A stretch of 64,000 bases of DNA from Neolentinus lepideus HHB14362 ss-1 (Eukaryota; Basidiomycota; Agaricomycetes; Gloeophyllales; Gloeophyllaceae), in assembly GCA_001632425.1 (NCBI GenBank), contig KV425582.1, positions 128,611 through 192,610 of the forward strand. Direction: 5' to 3'. Under the pieces are notes generated by a model, which saw only the letters and a list, made by a program, of their open reading frames with translations, had not been told where the DNA came from and made no database searches. Position numbers and translations under genes: made by a program. Shown one piece after another: positions 34,851-48,600 of the stretch. Positions within the stretch are counted from its first letter, which is position 1; every line of letters starts with the position of its first letter.

Positions 34851-35812
34851 TCTACTGGCCGAAGCGTCGCATATACAAAGGGGTCCGCGGACAAGCACTT
34901 GGGCTTAATAAGACCAAGCATTTAAAGACGCGTTGTGCCGGGCTCGCTTCCATTCTTATACGAGATAAAGGTGCGGAAGAAGCGCATGAATTAGAAGGGG
35001 CCGAAACCACGGAGCGTATAGGAAATTATCGGTTCGGGTGTAATATAGCTCCTGGAGACTGGGACGAACTGATGCTTCGACGAACGAGCTGTATGATTGG
35101 ATCTTGTGCTCGGTGCCTGACAAAAGAAATATTGCCGCCAAAGGCTTAGCTGTACACAAGTGCTTTATTCCGCTTCGCAGCGAAATGAGGCGAGAGGAAA
35201 CCACAGCCACAGAGTTGAGACTAAAGGGCATCATTGCGCTCAGGCCGGATACGAATACGCAGTAGAATTGGTGATGGTAGCTACCGGATAGAGGAACGAC
35301 CGACGAGGAACAATTCATTAATCAAAGAACGAGAGAGGGAATGTACGAGTTACATAGTCAAGCATCCTCCCGAGTCGACTTCGCTGAAGACGAACGCGTA
35401 CCCGCTGGAAGGCGCTCCGGCTTAATTGAACCCGGTCTGCTCTCCTACCACCGACTCACTACCCTCGACCCACGCGAAGACCAAGAGTTGCTCTGCCCGA
35501 CGGCGAAAGCTGCGGCGGAAGTTAGGTAAAGGAGATTTGGTCGGCCTCCGGGCAGACTCTTATAGGGTAATGTGACTGCGTGATGCGTGACTCCACGTGC
35601 GTAAGCGGGCCGGATTCCGGGTGCGTTATTTATGACGTCACGTCACTGTCAAGTGTGCATTCCAAGTGAATTCTTGGGTGAATTCTTGTGAATTTGCGAG
35701 TGAAGATGCTTCCAGGCCCACTATTCTCGTCACTGACGCGATTTGGCATAAAAGACACTTCGCGATGACAGCTTGGAGCGCGCAACGGTCATACCCGCCC
35801 CCAGTGCTATAT
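34851..35812. other. Divergent intergenic region with a CRE-type site
   Basis: Lies between the DUF6533-like gene (-) and the dienelactone hydrolase-family gene (+). No gene was recognised. It contains the TGACGTCA palindrome at 35633-35640. Confidence 0.45.
35633..35640. promoter_or_regulatory. CRE palindrome TGACGTCA
   Basis: A perfect CRE/ATF site followed at once by CGTCA, giving TGACGTCACGTCA. It lies about 173 bases upstream of the hydrolase start codon. ATF/CREB-type bZIP factors bind this sequence (established); a role here is inference. Confidence 0.45.
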
Positions 35813-36964
35813 AATGCTCAAGCGTCTCCGCTCCCTCGTCTCCCACAAGCGCAAGATGTCCACACAGATCCACAACGACAATGCAGCCTGCTGTTCCATA
35901 CCCCCCGTCCAGTCCAACTACCAGCCTGTAGGCATCTTCAAGCCCTACGCTGGCTTCCAAAAGGTGTATTTTACTGGCCCGGAGAAGAGTGAGATCGCTT
36001 TGGTGGCCGTGTATGACATCTTCGGGTAGGTCGAGATTCCGTGAGAGGAAATGCACTTTGTTGAGATATCACCCGATAGATTCTTCCCTCAGACCCAGCA
36101 GGGCGCTGACCTGCTCGCAAAGCAGCTCAAAGCGACGCTCGTCATGCCTGACTTCTTCGAGCCCGGTGAACCCTGGCCCAACGACAAGTTCCCGCCACAG
36201 ACCGACGAGGAGAAGGCCAAGCTTCAGGAGTTCTTCGGGCCCGGCGGATCCGCCTACCCGCCGAAGTCGGTGGACAGGCTCATCGATGTTGCCAAGCAGC
36301 TGAAGGCCGATGGCGCGAAGAAGGTCGGCGCGTTCGGGTTCTGCTGGGGTATGTCGTACAACTCAGTTTATCTGGGGTGATAGGCTGATGTTGCGCCTAT
36401 GCGAAGGGGGGAAGGTCAACATTCTCGCTGGTTCAGCCCCCAACACGCCCTTGGACGCCGTTGCTGCCGTCCACCCTGCGTACGCTCCTCCGTTACCCTT
36501 GTAATGTCATCATTAATCCCCTGGCCCAGAATGCTCTCCGCCGGTGACGTCGAGACCCTCTCGGTCCCCCTGGGCCTTTACCCCTCCAAGGATGAGTCCA
36601 CGGAAGAGGTAACTGACCCCTTTCACCTATGCTTAGCCCGCCACCCACATCTGATTCCACACACAGTACAACAAGATTCTCGAGGTCATCGCTAAGAAAC
36701 CGTTCGCAGCCAAGAACGACCATAAGCACTACACCAACATGTACGCCTCCGTCCTCTATTTTCCCTTTCTGTCCATGGATTCTCATGATGTCAGGTTCCA
36801 CGGTTTCGCCGCTGCCCGTGCGGACTTGAATCATGCTGAGAACAAGAAAGAGTGCGTACCATCGTTCTCGTCGATATCTTGCCTCCTTTTCTAACATGGG
36901 GTGCGATAGGTTCGAGGATCTGTACAACACCCTGCTCAAGTACTTCCAGAAGTCTCTGGCGTAA
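35813..36964 (+). CDS. Dienelactone hydrolase-family protein
   Basis: Alpha/beta hydrolase of the dienelactone hydrolase (carboxymethylenebutenolidase) family, in fungi related to yeast Aim2. Natural substrates of fungal members are mostly unknown. The first exon runs from ATG 35813 to 36025; the second candidate start MSTQIHN lies at 35855. Family signatures are ACCSIPPVQSNYQPVG, IFKPYAGFQKVYFTGP, ALVAVYDIFG, then FFPQTQQGADLLAKQLKATL, VMPDFFEPGEPWP, and the nucleophile elbow GFCWG with catalytic Cys. After further small exons the catalytic His appears in FHGFAAAR. The chain ends LLKYFQKSLA before the TAA at 36962. About six exons. A CRE-type site lies upstream. Confidence 0.88.
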
Positions 36965-37187
36965 TTTCTATGTGTTGGCGAGTGGTGATGTACGATATTT
37001 ATATGTACAACATGTATACCTTCCGAGTATTCTCCATGTATATTTCACATGCAATTCTGATCCAGACTGATATCGACATTGTGTCTAATCAGGCTTCCTG
37101 GAAGTTGGTTTACATTGTGAGAGGAAGGTTACGGAAACGGAACTTACAAAGTCACCTCTGCCGTAGTGGATCGCCACATCATTTCCT
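36965..37187. other. Intergenic region, nothing recognised
   Basis: A 3' flank of the hydrolase gene. Only short, unsupported open frames are present. Confidence 0.4.
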
Positions 37188-37643
37188 CTAGTTTTGTAAG
37201 AAGAGGGCAAGGTTGAGAAGACTATGCGTGGCGGCATATGAGAGAGGCCGCTGTGCAAATCGGATTGAGCGGATGCGAGCATTGTACATGTCTAAGCGGA
37301 CCAAATCTGCGGGCTCTAGTAGTCCCGTGTCGACGACGTAAGGAAGGCGAGTGTCAATGTCATGACTAGGATTTGTGGTACTCGATGGTACGAAGACATT
37401 CAAATCCATTTGAAACTTCCTGTGAGTGCTGTCTGCGACTCCCGCTGGATCCAACAGTTTAAGTATTAGAAAGAGCGTACCCATATCCCTCCAGAGAGCG
37501 TCCAGGGATGCTCTACAGGTGAGCGCGAGAGCCAATAAGGAGCGGGTTAAGAGAGGGTGGTCGTATGGTCGTAATCGTCCGGAAAGATTTGGGTGGCGGG
37601 ATTAGCATGCCAGCGACTGATTTATTTGCTCAATTCCAGACAT
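37188..37643 (-). pseudogene. F-box-like gene remnant with in-frame stop
   Basis: A minus-strand frame opens at ATG 37643 (MSGIEQINQSLAC), meets TAA at 37602-37604, and continues in the same frame with PYDHPLLTRSLLALALTCRA, LDALWRDMGTLFLILKLLDP and, after a probable intron, LVRLDMYNARIRSIRF. This is the start of the basidiomycete F-box/LRR type (ALTCRA..LDALW, later a 'D..R...Y..RI' block). The frame then closes at 37188 without the leucine-rich part. A stop in the first exon and a truncated C-terminus suggest a decayed gene. A sequencing error or unusual splicing could also explain the stop. Confidence 0.5.
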
Positions 37644-38234
37644 GTCTGGGTGCGTAGTTCCACCGGGAGAGTTATAGCGATAGGAGCGACCGAGGTGATG
37701 AACTGGAGTCCATGGCAAGGGTTACCGCCGGTAATTAAATCTTGGATAGACGAATAAGACCTCAAGGGAATGAAACGATATTCAGACCAGAAGGGACCTA
37801 CTGCGCTGAAGCCTGATGGCGACCGTAAGAACAGGTAATTAAAAGGGTCCTCAGCCTTTACATCATGATACTTTCGTACCTGCGAGACATCATGATCACC
37901 GAAGGTCACTTGAAACAAGGAATGCGTAGAGACCTGTGTACTGATTGTCCAGTGGATATACGGTCAGAGTACATAAACGAAATCTAATTTCGGATTCATC
38001 GGACGGAACGGTATGAAGTCCGAATTAGGCAGTACGGTGTATCGCAACTTGCAAGCAGTCATGTTTTCGCCTCTAGAGTACTGCTCGTTTCATCTGGGGT
38101 CTAAAAGACATCCTGACTAGAGCTGTACGAATCTTCGTTTGCTTTGGCCGCGTTGTATCCAGAAACAGTCAGTCGACCGTGCTGCAACCTATCTTCCGAT
38201 GCTTATCCTTTGATGTTAGTACGAACGCATTGTT
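37644..38234. other. Intergenic region upstream of THR1
   Basis: A minus-strand open frame (37622-37918) lacks an ATG and any recognised motif. The interval should hold the THR1 promoter; no specific site was recognised. Confidence 0.35.
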
Positions 38235-39409
38235 ATGTCTTCAGCCACACGCTCATTTACAATCCGCGTCCCAGCGACCTCTGCCAACATCGGCCCCGGC
38301 TTTGATGTCGTCGGTCTCTCGTTATCCCTATGGCTCACACTATCCGTGACCCTGTCTAGTGGCTCCTCTCCGATATACGTCCCACCGAAAATCACCTATA
38401 CCGGAGAAGGCGCGGACGAAGTCCCCCTAGATGCCTACAAAAATCTGACGACGCGGGTAGCGCTGTACGTCTTGCGTTGTCACGACATCCCCAGCTTTCC
38501 TTCGCACCTCTCGATCCACTGCCACAATGAGATCCCCTTCGGCCGAGGACTGGGCTCCTCTGGGGCAGCCGTCATCGCAGGTGTCCTACTAGCGAACCAT
38601 GTGTGCAACCTCAACCTACCCATCGAACGCCTCCTCGATTTCGCGCTTATGATCGAGCGCCATCCGGACAACGTTACCGCGGCGCTCGTCGGTGGATTCG
38701 TCGGCAGTTACTTGAGGGAGCTGGACGACGATGCATCAGCGAAAGCTAGTGTACCGCTAAGTGAAGTGCTACCGGAGTACCCCGCGGATGCAGGCCCAGA
38801 GTGGGGCTTGGACCCCCCGCCCCCAGTTCCGCCTCATGGTATTGGTCACTACGTGCGGTTCGGCTGGACGGACGCCGTTAAAGCCATTGCCATTATCCCG
38901 CGATTCGAGCTGAGCACTGCCAAGGCAAGAGAGGTGCTGCCCCAGGCGTACTCACGAAAAGACATGGTACGATCACTTATTCTTCAAGTCTTCGTATGCT
39001 CACTCGTATATCAGGTCTTCAACCTTCAACGGTTAGCCGTTCTCACCACCGCTCTCGGACAAAGTCCACCAGACCCCGAGCTTATCTACGAAGCAATGAA
39101 AGATCGGATACACCAGCCGTACCGTAAATCACTGGTGCGGTCATCTTCTGATATAGCTGTCCGCCATATGCTCACAGTCAACATCAGATTCCCGGCCTCC
39201 CTGAAGTCCTCGCCCTCACCCCATCATCTCATCCTGGCCTGCTGGGTATCTGTCTTTCCGGTGCAGGCCCTACCGTTCTCGCATTGGCCACACATAACTT
39301 CGAGAGGATCGCGGAAGACGCGAAGCGCATCTTCAAAGAAGCAAATGTGGACGTCGACTGGAAGCTCCTAGAGTTGGGCGAAGGTAGCAAATTCGAGGAA
39401 ACAGCCTAA
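38235..39409 (+). CDS. THR1: Homoserine kinase
   Basis: GHMP-family kinase that phosphorylates homoserine in threonine synthesis. Exons 38235-38966, 39015-39134 and 39188-39409 join in frame to 357 aa. The start gives MSSATRSFTIRVPATSANIG and PGFDVVGLSLSLWL. The ATP-binding GHMP motif is IPFGRGLGSSGAAVIAGVLL. The substrate-side loop is IERHPDNVTAALVGGFVGS. The C-terminal glycine motif is GICLSGAGPTVLALA. The chain ends KLLELGEGSKFEETA. Length matches fungal Thr1. Retaining the second intron changes the reading frame after YRKSL, so the spliced LIPGLPEVLAL junction is preferred. Confidence 0.96.
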
Positions 39410-39641
39410 GGAACACGATCGGTAGTAGACTAGATGACTGCACGGCTGCTAGAAAAGTAGATCATCCCGCTCGTGATCTCCATGTTGTAGGAAGTCGTAT
39501 CTATTCGTAAAGCGTCGTAATCGTATCTAAGCATTACACAAATCCGTATCTATACACATTACTCTGCAGCCATTAGGTATCGCTCCTCAAGGGTATCAAC
39601 CCGATATCCAAACCATCTCCTCTAGTAATAATCCGAACAAA

Positions 39642-42600
39642 TCACCCACTGGCAGTCAAGCACACCGCCCGCATCGCCACCAACGACCTCGCACTCCCAT
39701 CAAACGGCAGGTCCACCGTGAACAAGACGTCGCTCCTGTCGTTGTTCAGGTACACAGGCAAGTTGACTGTATCGCTCTGGCCTTCTGTAGCTGCCTCTCC
39801 AGAGGTCTGTACCCAGCGCACCTGCGACGCATTCAGTCGGACGGACTCGCCGTCGTTCAAGACGAGCTTGTCTTGCGCCCACGCAGCGCCCTCGAGTACC
39901 AAGCCGTCTACAACAAACGCGCCGGGATCGTTAATCTGCTCGATGTCCAGTCTCAGGTTCAACGTCTCCAGACTCCACCGCTTGCGATGTGCAACAGCTT
40001 GCCGGGTCGCAGTGATATACGCTTCGGGGAAGAAGAGGCCGCCCAGCCAGACTTCGACGCCCGCGAGTGTGTCAAGACCCGCGATCTTGTTGAGTTGCGC
40101 CAGGCGGCGAGCGAAGTTCGGGATCCATTCAGCGACAGACATCGATTTGTGGACTTTGTATCGGCTCCAGTGGTTGGGAATCGTACCTGCGAGAGGTGTG
40201 AACGATGGAACCAAAATATCGGCAACTGGAAATCTTACCCTTGGTTAACGAAGACATGAGGTTACGAAGATGGTTCGTCTGTTTAAGAGCACCCTCGCAA
40301 ACCTTTGCCACATCCTCTAGGTCTCTACGGACCTGCTCCAGGAGTTTGCGTCCAATCGAGCCCTCACGGAAGAATAGGCGATACAGAGGATCCTGGTTGT
40401 CATTGGTCGGCTTACTAAGGGTCTTGAACGACTGAAATCAGACACGTTGGTAAGTGAGAGTATGCAGCAGGTAGCGAGGCTGTAGCACGTACGGCAGGAA
40501 GCTGCGACAGCCACTCGCTGCATCGCTCATGCAAGTTCCGCATCCAAGCCGGCTGCTGGGATGCTTGTCCTTTGGCGGGTCCACCTGCAGCTGGGGAGAC
40601 TTCGTCTTCGTCATCCGCGAGCTGCCTCATCTTCCGCAGTTTCACGAGCAGTTCATTTCCTACCGTGTACATCAATAAGCCATTGCAAATCTGTCAGAAT
40701 AAGTAGACAAACCTTGGGCTATCGCAATGAGGCGTTCAGCCGTAGGTGGCAAGCTGAGCCATGAAGGAGGCTCGCGATCTGGTAAGCCCTGTACCCACGA
40801 CAGGAAGTGTTCTAGCTTCGTACCATCTGGACTAGCAAGAGTATCGGCGCCATTCACGCTTGGGATGAGACTGAAGTCGACATTATATGCGGCAGGAGCG
40901 AAGAGCCCGTCCACGAAAGCGTCTACAGTCCGTTGATCGAAGTCACTGTCAACCCGCCCACCGTACACCGACTGTTTGATGAGGGTCCGAAGAGCGTCCC
41001 AAGGAATTGCCGCAGGATCTATGTTCGCGCGACCTCTTGCAGCCGCACTCAACCAGGTATCAATGGTATTGAACGCAGAGTTCATATCAGAGTCATTGAA
41101 ATCATATTTCTTGCTCCATCCAAGGGGCACGTAGCGTAGACGCTCCTGAATGACGGCGTGGAACCATGCCAGCAAGAAATACAGCCGAACCTTTTCAGCA
41201 GGACCTTGGCTGAGACGTGTGGAAGATATGCCTCGTAAGGAGTCCAAAAGATTAGCCTTGATACCTGGAGGTGGTTCATTCATAATAATGCGCGACTGAC
41301 GCAGAATATTGACCGGGATGGAAGGGTTGGCTTCCATGGTGAGGAAAAGCCGGAAGCTGCGGTTAGGGTTGAGCGTTTGTAGTTTCTTCTCGAGCTGTCC
41401 GAGCCACGTTGGCGCGAGGTGAACATTCTTGAGAAGAACCCACGATCCCTGGCGCGCCGCCGTGGCGATTGCCTGATCCGCCAAGCTGAACCCTTCCTGA
41501 GAGCCCATGGCCACAGACGAACACCTTGTATTGGTGGATTGTACGAGGTTGTCCACACGGTAACTAGCATCATATCCTGGCACAGAGACAAGGGCCAGCG
41601 GAGTTGCAGGTGGCACCTCATCAGCAACCATGGTCCCAAGATTATATGCGGCTTCAATCGCAAGATCAGTCTGGAAGACTACGCGGACGAAGGCGGCTGC
41701 AGCCTGCAATAGACGGTCCGGACGCAGACATTTGATGATGAGAAGGACACGAATGGCTTCCAAGGCCGCTGTTCATGGTGTTAATAAAATAAATACTGAC
41801 TTTCATAGGAACCACTTACAAGTGCTCGGATCCCATGGTTTAGGTGTACACAGTTCAGGCGTCGGAGACTCCAAGAAAGGTATCCACTCGTTCTCATGCT
41901 CGGCGACGTGAGATTGCACGGGCTTGAAAATTTGGTGTTTAGAGAAGCTCTCCAACCGACGCCATTGATCCTCGGTCAGTATGGAGTCAGTGGGCCGAGG
42001 AATAGAAGACCCAGCAGCTGATTCTCCACTCTCCAGTAGGAACTCAAGTTCATCGGTGATCTCCTCGACACCGCGCAGTTTCGCCTGTGCCAGCAAGACT
42101 GATAGCATGACGTGATCACGATAGAGAAGCGCTCGAGACGTCCTCTTGTACACCATCAAGAAGAGGTCATTGAGCAGAATCTCTCGCCTCTGGCTGTAGT
42201 CTGACACATTCTTGAGGTTCGGATTTTGATGCAGGACATAGTCGAAAATGTCCAAGAAGTAGCGCAACGAGAACTGGTAGAAATGGTTCACCAGATTCAT
42301 TTGCTCCAAGATGAAAAAGACCGAACTGCAAGCTTGGGCCAAAGGCAGATATTCAGCGGTGACTTGCTCCACCTCTCGCATGACGACATCTGTTTCCTCT
42401 ACCTTGCTTGTGATCTCGGCAGCTTCTCGCTTCAGAGTCTCCAGCGTGTCGATGACCTTGTCGTCGTCAAGGATGTTTCCCGTAGACTCATTGAGAGCTT
42501 GAAGCAGGAGCTTCTCCAAGGTGCGCAGCCGGAGTCTGAATTCGCCCTGAATCTTCATCAGATCAGTTCTCTTGCGCTCAGTGTCGGGGCGCTCCACTTT

Positions 42601-45600
42601 GAGAACTTGATCAAGAGATTGACTCTGCAAGCTGCTCCTAGTCATAGTAAAGTTGACGAACGTCACCCGACTGCAGATGTCAGGAGAGAACTCCACAGAA
42701 GGATCTCGAGTAGTCAGGAACATAGTGAATGACGGGGAAAAATCAATGTCTTGACTACCGAGACGAATCAAGACACGGCCTCCAGTGCGCCTGATCTCCT
42801 TGTTAAGAACAGCGTTCAATATTGGATCAAGGTGTTCCACGTCTTGGATGAGTAAAGGGTTACCGAATCGCAGCGCGCTCTCAAGGACTTTGAGAAACGC
42901 TTCGTCCAAGAAACTCGTAACGGCGATTTTGCGGTCCTTGTATTCATTGAGGATGAATGAAGTAGCCTGACCGGTAGGATCAATGATGAGTGGGTAACGG
43001 TTGTATCGCTTGAGCATGATTGCATTCTCCGTGCAGAGGTTGTCGGGGGGAAGAGATTTCGACTGCCAAGCAAGACGATCGTCTGCAGTCGACAGATATT
43101 CGGGAAAAGACAATTCCTGTTTGAACTTAATGCTGGCTTCTGCAAGATGGTTCGCCCACTCTTGCCACATAACTTCACGATAGTGTTGATCGAAGAAGCC
43201 GCTGTAAGCCAAGAAGGCAGAGGATAAAAGCACGTCACCAACGATCGTGCTCATTTCGACATCGAAGGTTCGGCTTCCTGCCTCCCAACGCCCTCTCTCG
43301 GATGACAGACTGTCCAGTAGCTTCATACTACGATCGACCTTGCCCTGGACGCGTTCCATCTCTCCCTTGATCGCCTGAGTCTCACTGATAAGCAGAGCAT
43401 ACTCTTCCTTGTACTGGGTTATCTTGGTCTCCAGCTCTGCAATCATCTCTATGATCATCTTCGCCTGTTGCTTGGCTTGTTCCGCTTGATCCTCCAACGA
43501 TTGTACTTCGTTCCTCAGAGGTTCGACCTTGTCAAGGATTTCGGAGAATTTAACTTGGGCTATAACCCACTTGACCAGAGGACCGCAGGCTTTACTGGCT
43601 CGGTTCACGGTCTCGAAGTTGAATGATGGTCGGCTCAGGAAATCTTTCTTCATCAGCTCGCGGATCTGCCTCGTCATTTGGTTCGTGGTATCGAAATTGA
43701 CAATCCGCTGGATGAAGTCGTCTCGACGAATGATACCTTGAACTGTACGCCAGCTATCAATCTTGTGACCAAGAACAGTGCAAACCGACTCCATCGCTGA
43801 CTTGACGGCTTCAGGAGGGTTTGCCATGGATCGCACTTCCTGCAGGTGCTGCCTCTTAATATTACTAACCGCAGCTTGAGCATCGAGAACGGCAGGTTCA
43901 GCATCAGCAAGGTCCGCCATGACGACTGCTCGGCGCTGCTCTATGTGCTTCTCTTGTTCCACCAAAGCTGCCTGAATCTCTATGGACGCTGCCTTCTTCT
44001 GCTCCGCTTCTTGCTGATCGGTAACCATTCGCTTCAGTTTCTCGTTGGCTTCCGCGTTCTTAGCCTCGAGCTGAGACCGTTTGATAGCCAGACTCTTCCG
44101 CAGCTCCTCGACTTGAGTCACAGTATCACGCAACTTGTCAAGGCCAACATGCAGATGGCGCTGCTGCTCTTCCAACTCATTACGTTTCTCGTTGAATAGT
44201 CGTACGTACTGATTAATGCTATGCAGAGTGTCAGCAATGCACGGGACCCAATAAATTGCACTTACAAGTCCAGGTAATGCCGAGGAGTGACATAGTTGTA
44301 CCGGCCTTGACGCCGGCTTAGTCGCTGATTGATCGCATACATAGACATATGGACATGAACCAAGGCATTGACGATAGCGTTACGGTGCGTTGGTGGCATA
44401 GACAGTTCCCGGTAAGCAATCGGGAAGTGAGCGGGAGGATTGTATGTCGGAAGATCGAGATCGAGAGTATTGGTGAATTCCATGCCGACCTGATAGAAGG
44501 CCTGATCCGACCAGTCACCGAACCAATCTAGAACGCAACGATTGAACAACGCTGGTGATGTTGCAGCTCGGGATGCTAAGCCGTTCTGAGGCGGGTTCAT
44601 TGTGAAGACGACGTGAAGATTCTTCGCCACCTGCCCGGTGAACCATCTATATAACTCCTCATGGGAGTCGAGCATCAACCCGTCCCGTTGGGAGCCCTCC
44701 TTGCATGCCGTCATGAGAGCAGCATGTTCATCACCTTCGAAGAGACCGGGGACCTCAGCGTTGGCCAGAAGAGTATTCATACGCTCCAGGAAACCGGAGT
44801 CAAGGACATTAGACTCGTCCATAATGAAGCAGATCTTCTCTCCTTTGCATCCAGCCCGTCGGAGCACTGTCCGCAGGTCCTCGTCGAAATCATCTCCAGT
44901 ATATTTGTTGGAGACCTTGATTTGGAATATGCTGAGGCCATTCATCCAAGCGACGAAGCGCGAGAGTGTAGTCTATAACAGCATTAACTAGCTGAAAGAA
45001 ATCGTTAGAGTAAGGCCATACCTTGCCACTTCCACTAACCCCAATAAGCAACAAGTGACCCTGTATTTGACGGAAGACACGATCGATACGCAACACGTGG
45101 TCAAGGACGTCATTGAACAAAACGAGCGGCACGTCCAATTCCTCCTCATAGAAGACCCGTAATCGTGCCTTAGTGTATTCACGAAGAGTTTCGCGGTCCA
45201 CTGGAATATAGTTCTTGGAAGTCCAGTTGGAGAAGAGAATTGGGCGAGCAAGAGCCTCGTCGTGACTGATCGTGGGGAAGTGCTGCCTGGCCACAGAATC
45301 GATGTTATCGTCCGTCCATTGCTTCTCGTCTTCCGTCACCAAACGATCCTGGAAGAGACGCAGTGCCTCATGCGCCCATACACGTACGAGCCCCTCCACA
45401 GACAACGTTTCCAGAGGCCGGATGGCCTCGTAAATACCACGAACCCAGCGAGTAAGTTCACGAGGACTGTAAACGTAGTGGGCTTGAATATCCGTCGTGA
45501 ATCGCTTCTGCGAGGCCAGGTAGAATTCGACCATCGCGTCTGTCAAAGGCTCGGCATATGCACGCAGGTTCGGCACCACCTTGAGCGCAGCGCGGGTGTA

Positions 45601-48600
45601 AGTGCCGTAAATCTGCTTCAACGACAACTCTCCAGGATAATCAACCATGACCAAAGGTGCATGACGCAAAAACCTGTGACTAAGTGGAACGCGACCGGGG
45701 TCAGTGGGCGGGTTGCAAGCCCCAACGAATTGAATTCTCTCGAGTTTCACCCAGGACATGTCCGTCGTGCGCCAGAAGCCGTTGCACTCTACCAACTCAC
45801 GAATGAAAGAGATAACTCGTTGAGTGCCGTACTTATCTGTGGCGGGTAAGTTGATCTCGTCGCAGAAGACGACAAGCCAACGTCCGATCTGGGTGGGTGC
45901 CAAGACCACCCCGTTCGGACTCTTGCGGTATTCACAGTACTGATCGAACGTCTTCAGGATCAACTCTGGTGTGGTGGCACTGGAGAAGTTCAAGCCGACA
46001 ACTTCCATGTCCGGCAACTTACGCAAGGCACTGAAAAGCGTCATAGTTTTTCCAGAACCCGGAGGACCACAAAGGAGAAGAGGCTTGTGTTCAGATAGCC
46101 AAGAGTACAGGACTTCCTCGTGTCGGATGGTATCGACGGTCGGCACTACAACGTCTGAGGCTGTAATGGCGTGTGATTCGATATCAATGACAGGGACCTT
46201 CGCCTGCCATGCCGTCCATTCAGCATTTTGCATTTGAACGTCGTAATCCAGCAAAGAACTGCCAGGTCCAAGGGGAGGTAAGTCAATGCCGGTATGCTTT
46301 CGAAGGAATTCCCCCATTTCTGCCCGGAGGTCCAGCTTGGCGTCGCCTGAGAAGGCCCAGATGATGTTCACCAATAAACGCTTGGTCACATATTGCTCGA
46401 CGCGTTCTGGAGCTAGAGGGAAATCGGAGTGTTGAATATTGTATTCAATGACGTTGCGAACCGTCTTGTTGAGAAGAGAGAAGAGGGTGTTGAGGGCACG
46501 GATAGCAGTGAAGTCCATGATATGTTCAATGGTGTCAGCGTAGGATAAGGCAGACTCCACGAGATCGCCGTCAGCAAAGTACGGCTCCAGTATGGAGGCA
46601 ATCTGCTTCTGCGCGGATATATTTGCTGATGCAGCTGCATCAGGTGCTGCATCTGTCCGTCGGATCAGGAGGTCGCTGGTCTCCTCATCCTCAGCATCCA
46701 AAGGAACAGTCGACAACGTGTCAAGGTAATGACGATAGACCATAGAAGGCATAACAATATCTTCGCTGAACCAGATCATACCACAGCGACTGACAGTGGC
46801 CAGTGTGGCGTAACGAAGATGCTCTACTTCGAACATGATACGGACGTTGGGTGGAAGGTTGAGACGCTCGCCGTTGGGAAGCGTCAATAGCTTATTATCG
46901 TCCAAAACGCTGTCACGAGAGAAGTGAGTATACAACCGTCCCTGTGAGTGCTGCCAACCGACCTGTTCAAGTTCTCAACCCATTCTGGGTCGACATCACC
47001 ATCGAAAATGATCCAGTGTCTTTTCCCACTCTCGCCGCGGACGTCGTCGACGATTTTCCTTAGGTTGTGTGTGAACAGACCGTCATTCCATTCACGTGTC
47101 GTAGGATCGAGGGTTCCATAGAGCGCGTCCTTGTCCATGGCTTTTGGATCAATGACGTATGAAACACCTTCGACACCGTCCAACTGTTCCAAAGCCTTGA
47201 GTAAAACCTGCCATGCGTTGGTCTTGCCGCTGCCAGAGGATCCGACCATCATGAGACCATGTTGAATCTTCTGAATTTGATATAGCTGTAAGATCTTGGA
47301 GATCCAGCGCTCTCCAGGAACCAGTCGGCGCTCCGCGCAGACCTTCAAGATCTGTTCCTTGAGGGCACTCAGATCAACAGGCTCGTAATCGACTCCAGGG
47401 AAGACATCAGCAAGCAAGCTAAGCATCTCAGCTCGTTAGAACCAGAAGATTACAGTAGCGATATTATGCACCTCGTTAGGAGTGGAACATCGTCGGCGAC
47501 GAGCTTGGGCACGATAGTCTCGGTGACACTCTGAATCAAGATGACCTGTTCAGACACGGCATCCGACAGGCCTGCTTGCTCGCCTGCGTTTCCTTCCGTT
47601 GCGCGGACGCTCATCAACCGCTCACGCTTCAGTATTCCGGCACTGGCCAACACTGCCTTCAGAGCTCGTAAGCCGAAGTCGTAATGTGGCTGAGGAGAAA
47701 GCTGTTCGTCGCAAAGGTTGAAGAACGGCACGATCTTGGATGCCAGAGATTCCGCAGTTCGAAATCCTTGCGAGAACAACATGACCTGAGCGATAAGCTC
47801 CCGATCGGGACGAGTCATAGCCATGCTAGGCCACCCGAATATGAGAAGGGATGAGCACAGGAGCATGGGACGTAGAACTCACGGTCTGAAGAGCTTGGTC
47901 AAATTAGGAGGCAGAGCCGATCGACCAGCGTATGAAGGGTTAGTGGTGATGAAGATACCTTGTGGAACCAGATTCAATCAGGAACTCCAAGCACTTAGAC
48001 AAGCGCCATTCACTTACCGATGTTCTTGTTGATCTTCAAACTTTTACCCACAAGTTCAATCTCAGCATTGGGATTCTTGGCTACAGCTACAAGACCTTGC
48101 TGAATGGACTGAACTTGCTGAGAGACCGCACTCAAGATACGCTCTTCCAGACGGTTGAATTCGTCGAAGCAGCCCCAAGCACCGACTTGACATAATCCAA
48201 CGAAGATACGACCCATGGCTTGGAAGTCGAAAGTCTCGTCACAGCAGAAGACCAAGACGAAACGGCCCAACTGGACACCAAGAGCCTTAACCGACTCGGT
48301 TTTACCTGTACCGGCAGGCCCAAAGGGCGAGCCACCCAGCTGGTTATCCAAAGCCTGGGTAAGAGTAAGGTAGCACCGATCCGTAAGAGGAGTCTGGACA
48401 AGACGGTCGGGCACACCGAGATACTCCCATCCATACGGGAACGACGCATCTGCGACGCGGATAGCCAGGCGATCCAGTGGATTATCAATGTTGCGGTCCA
48501 AGTAGTAACGCATCTGATACAACCACGGGAACGCCCTGTTGTCGGCCACCTTCTGCTGCATGAGATTCCGGATGACATCACGCTGGTGAACGAGTTCCGT

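Noticed and set aside
37622..37918. A 98-codon minus-strand frame next to the F-box remnant
   Set aside because: It lacks an ATG and known motifs, and overlaps the F-box remnant start in another frame.
42226..42732. A 168-codon plus-strand frame in the dynein gene
   Set aside because: Antisense shadow of the AAA5/AAA6 coding exon; no independent motif.
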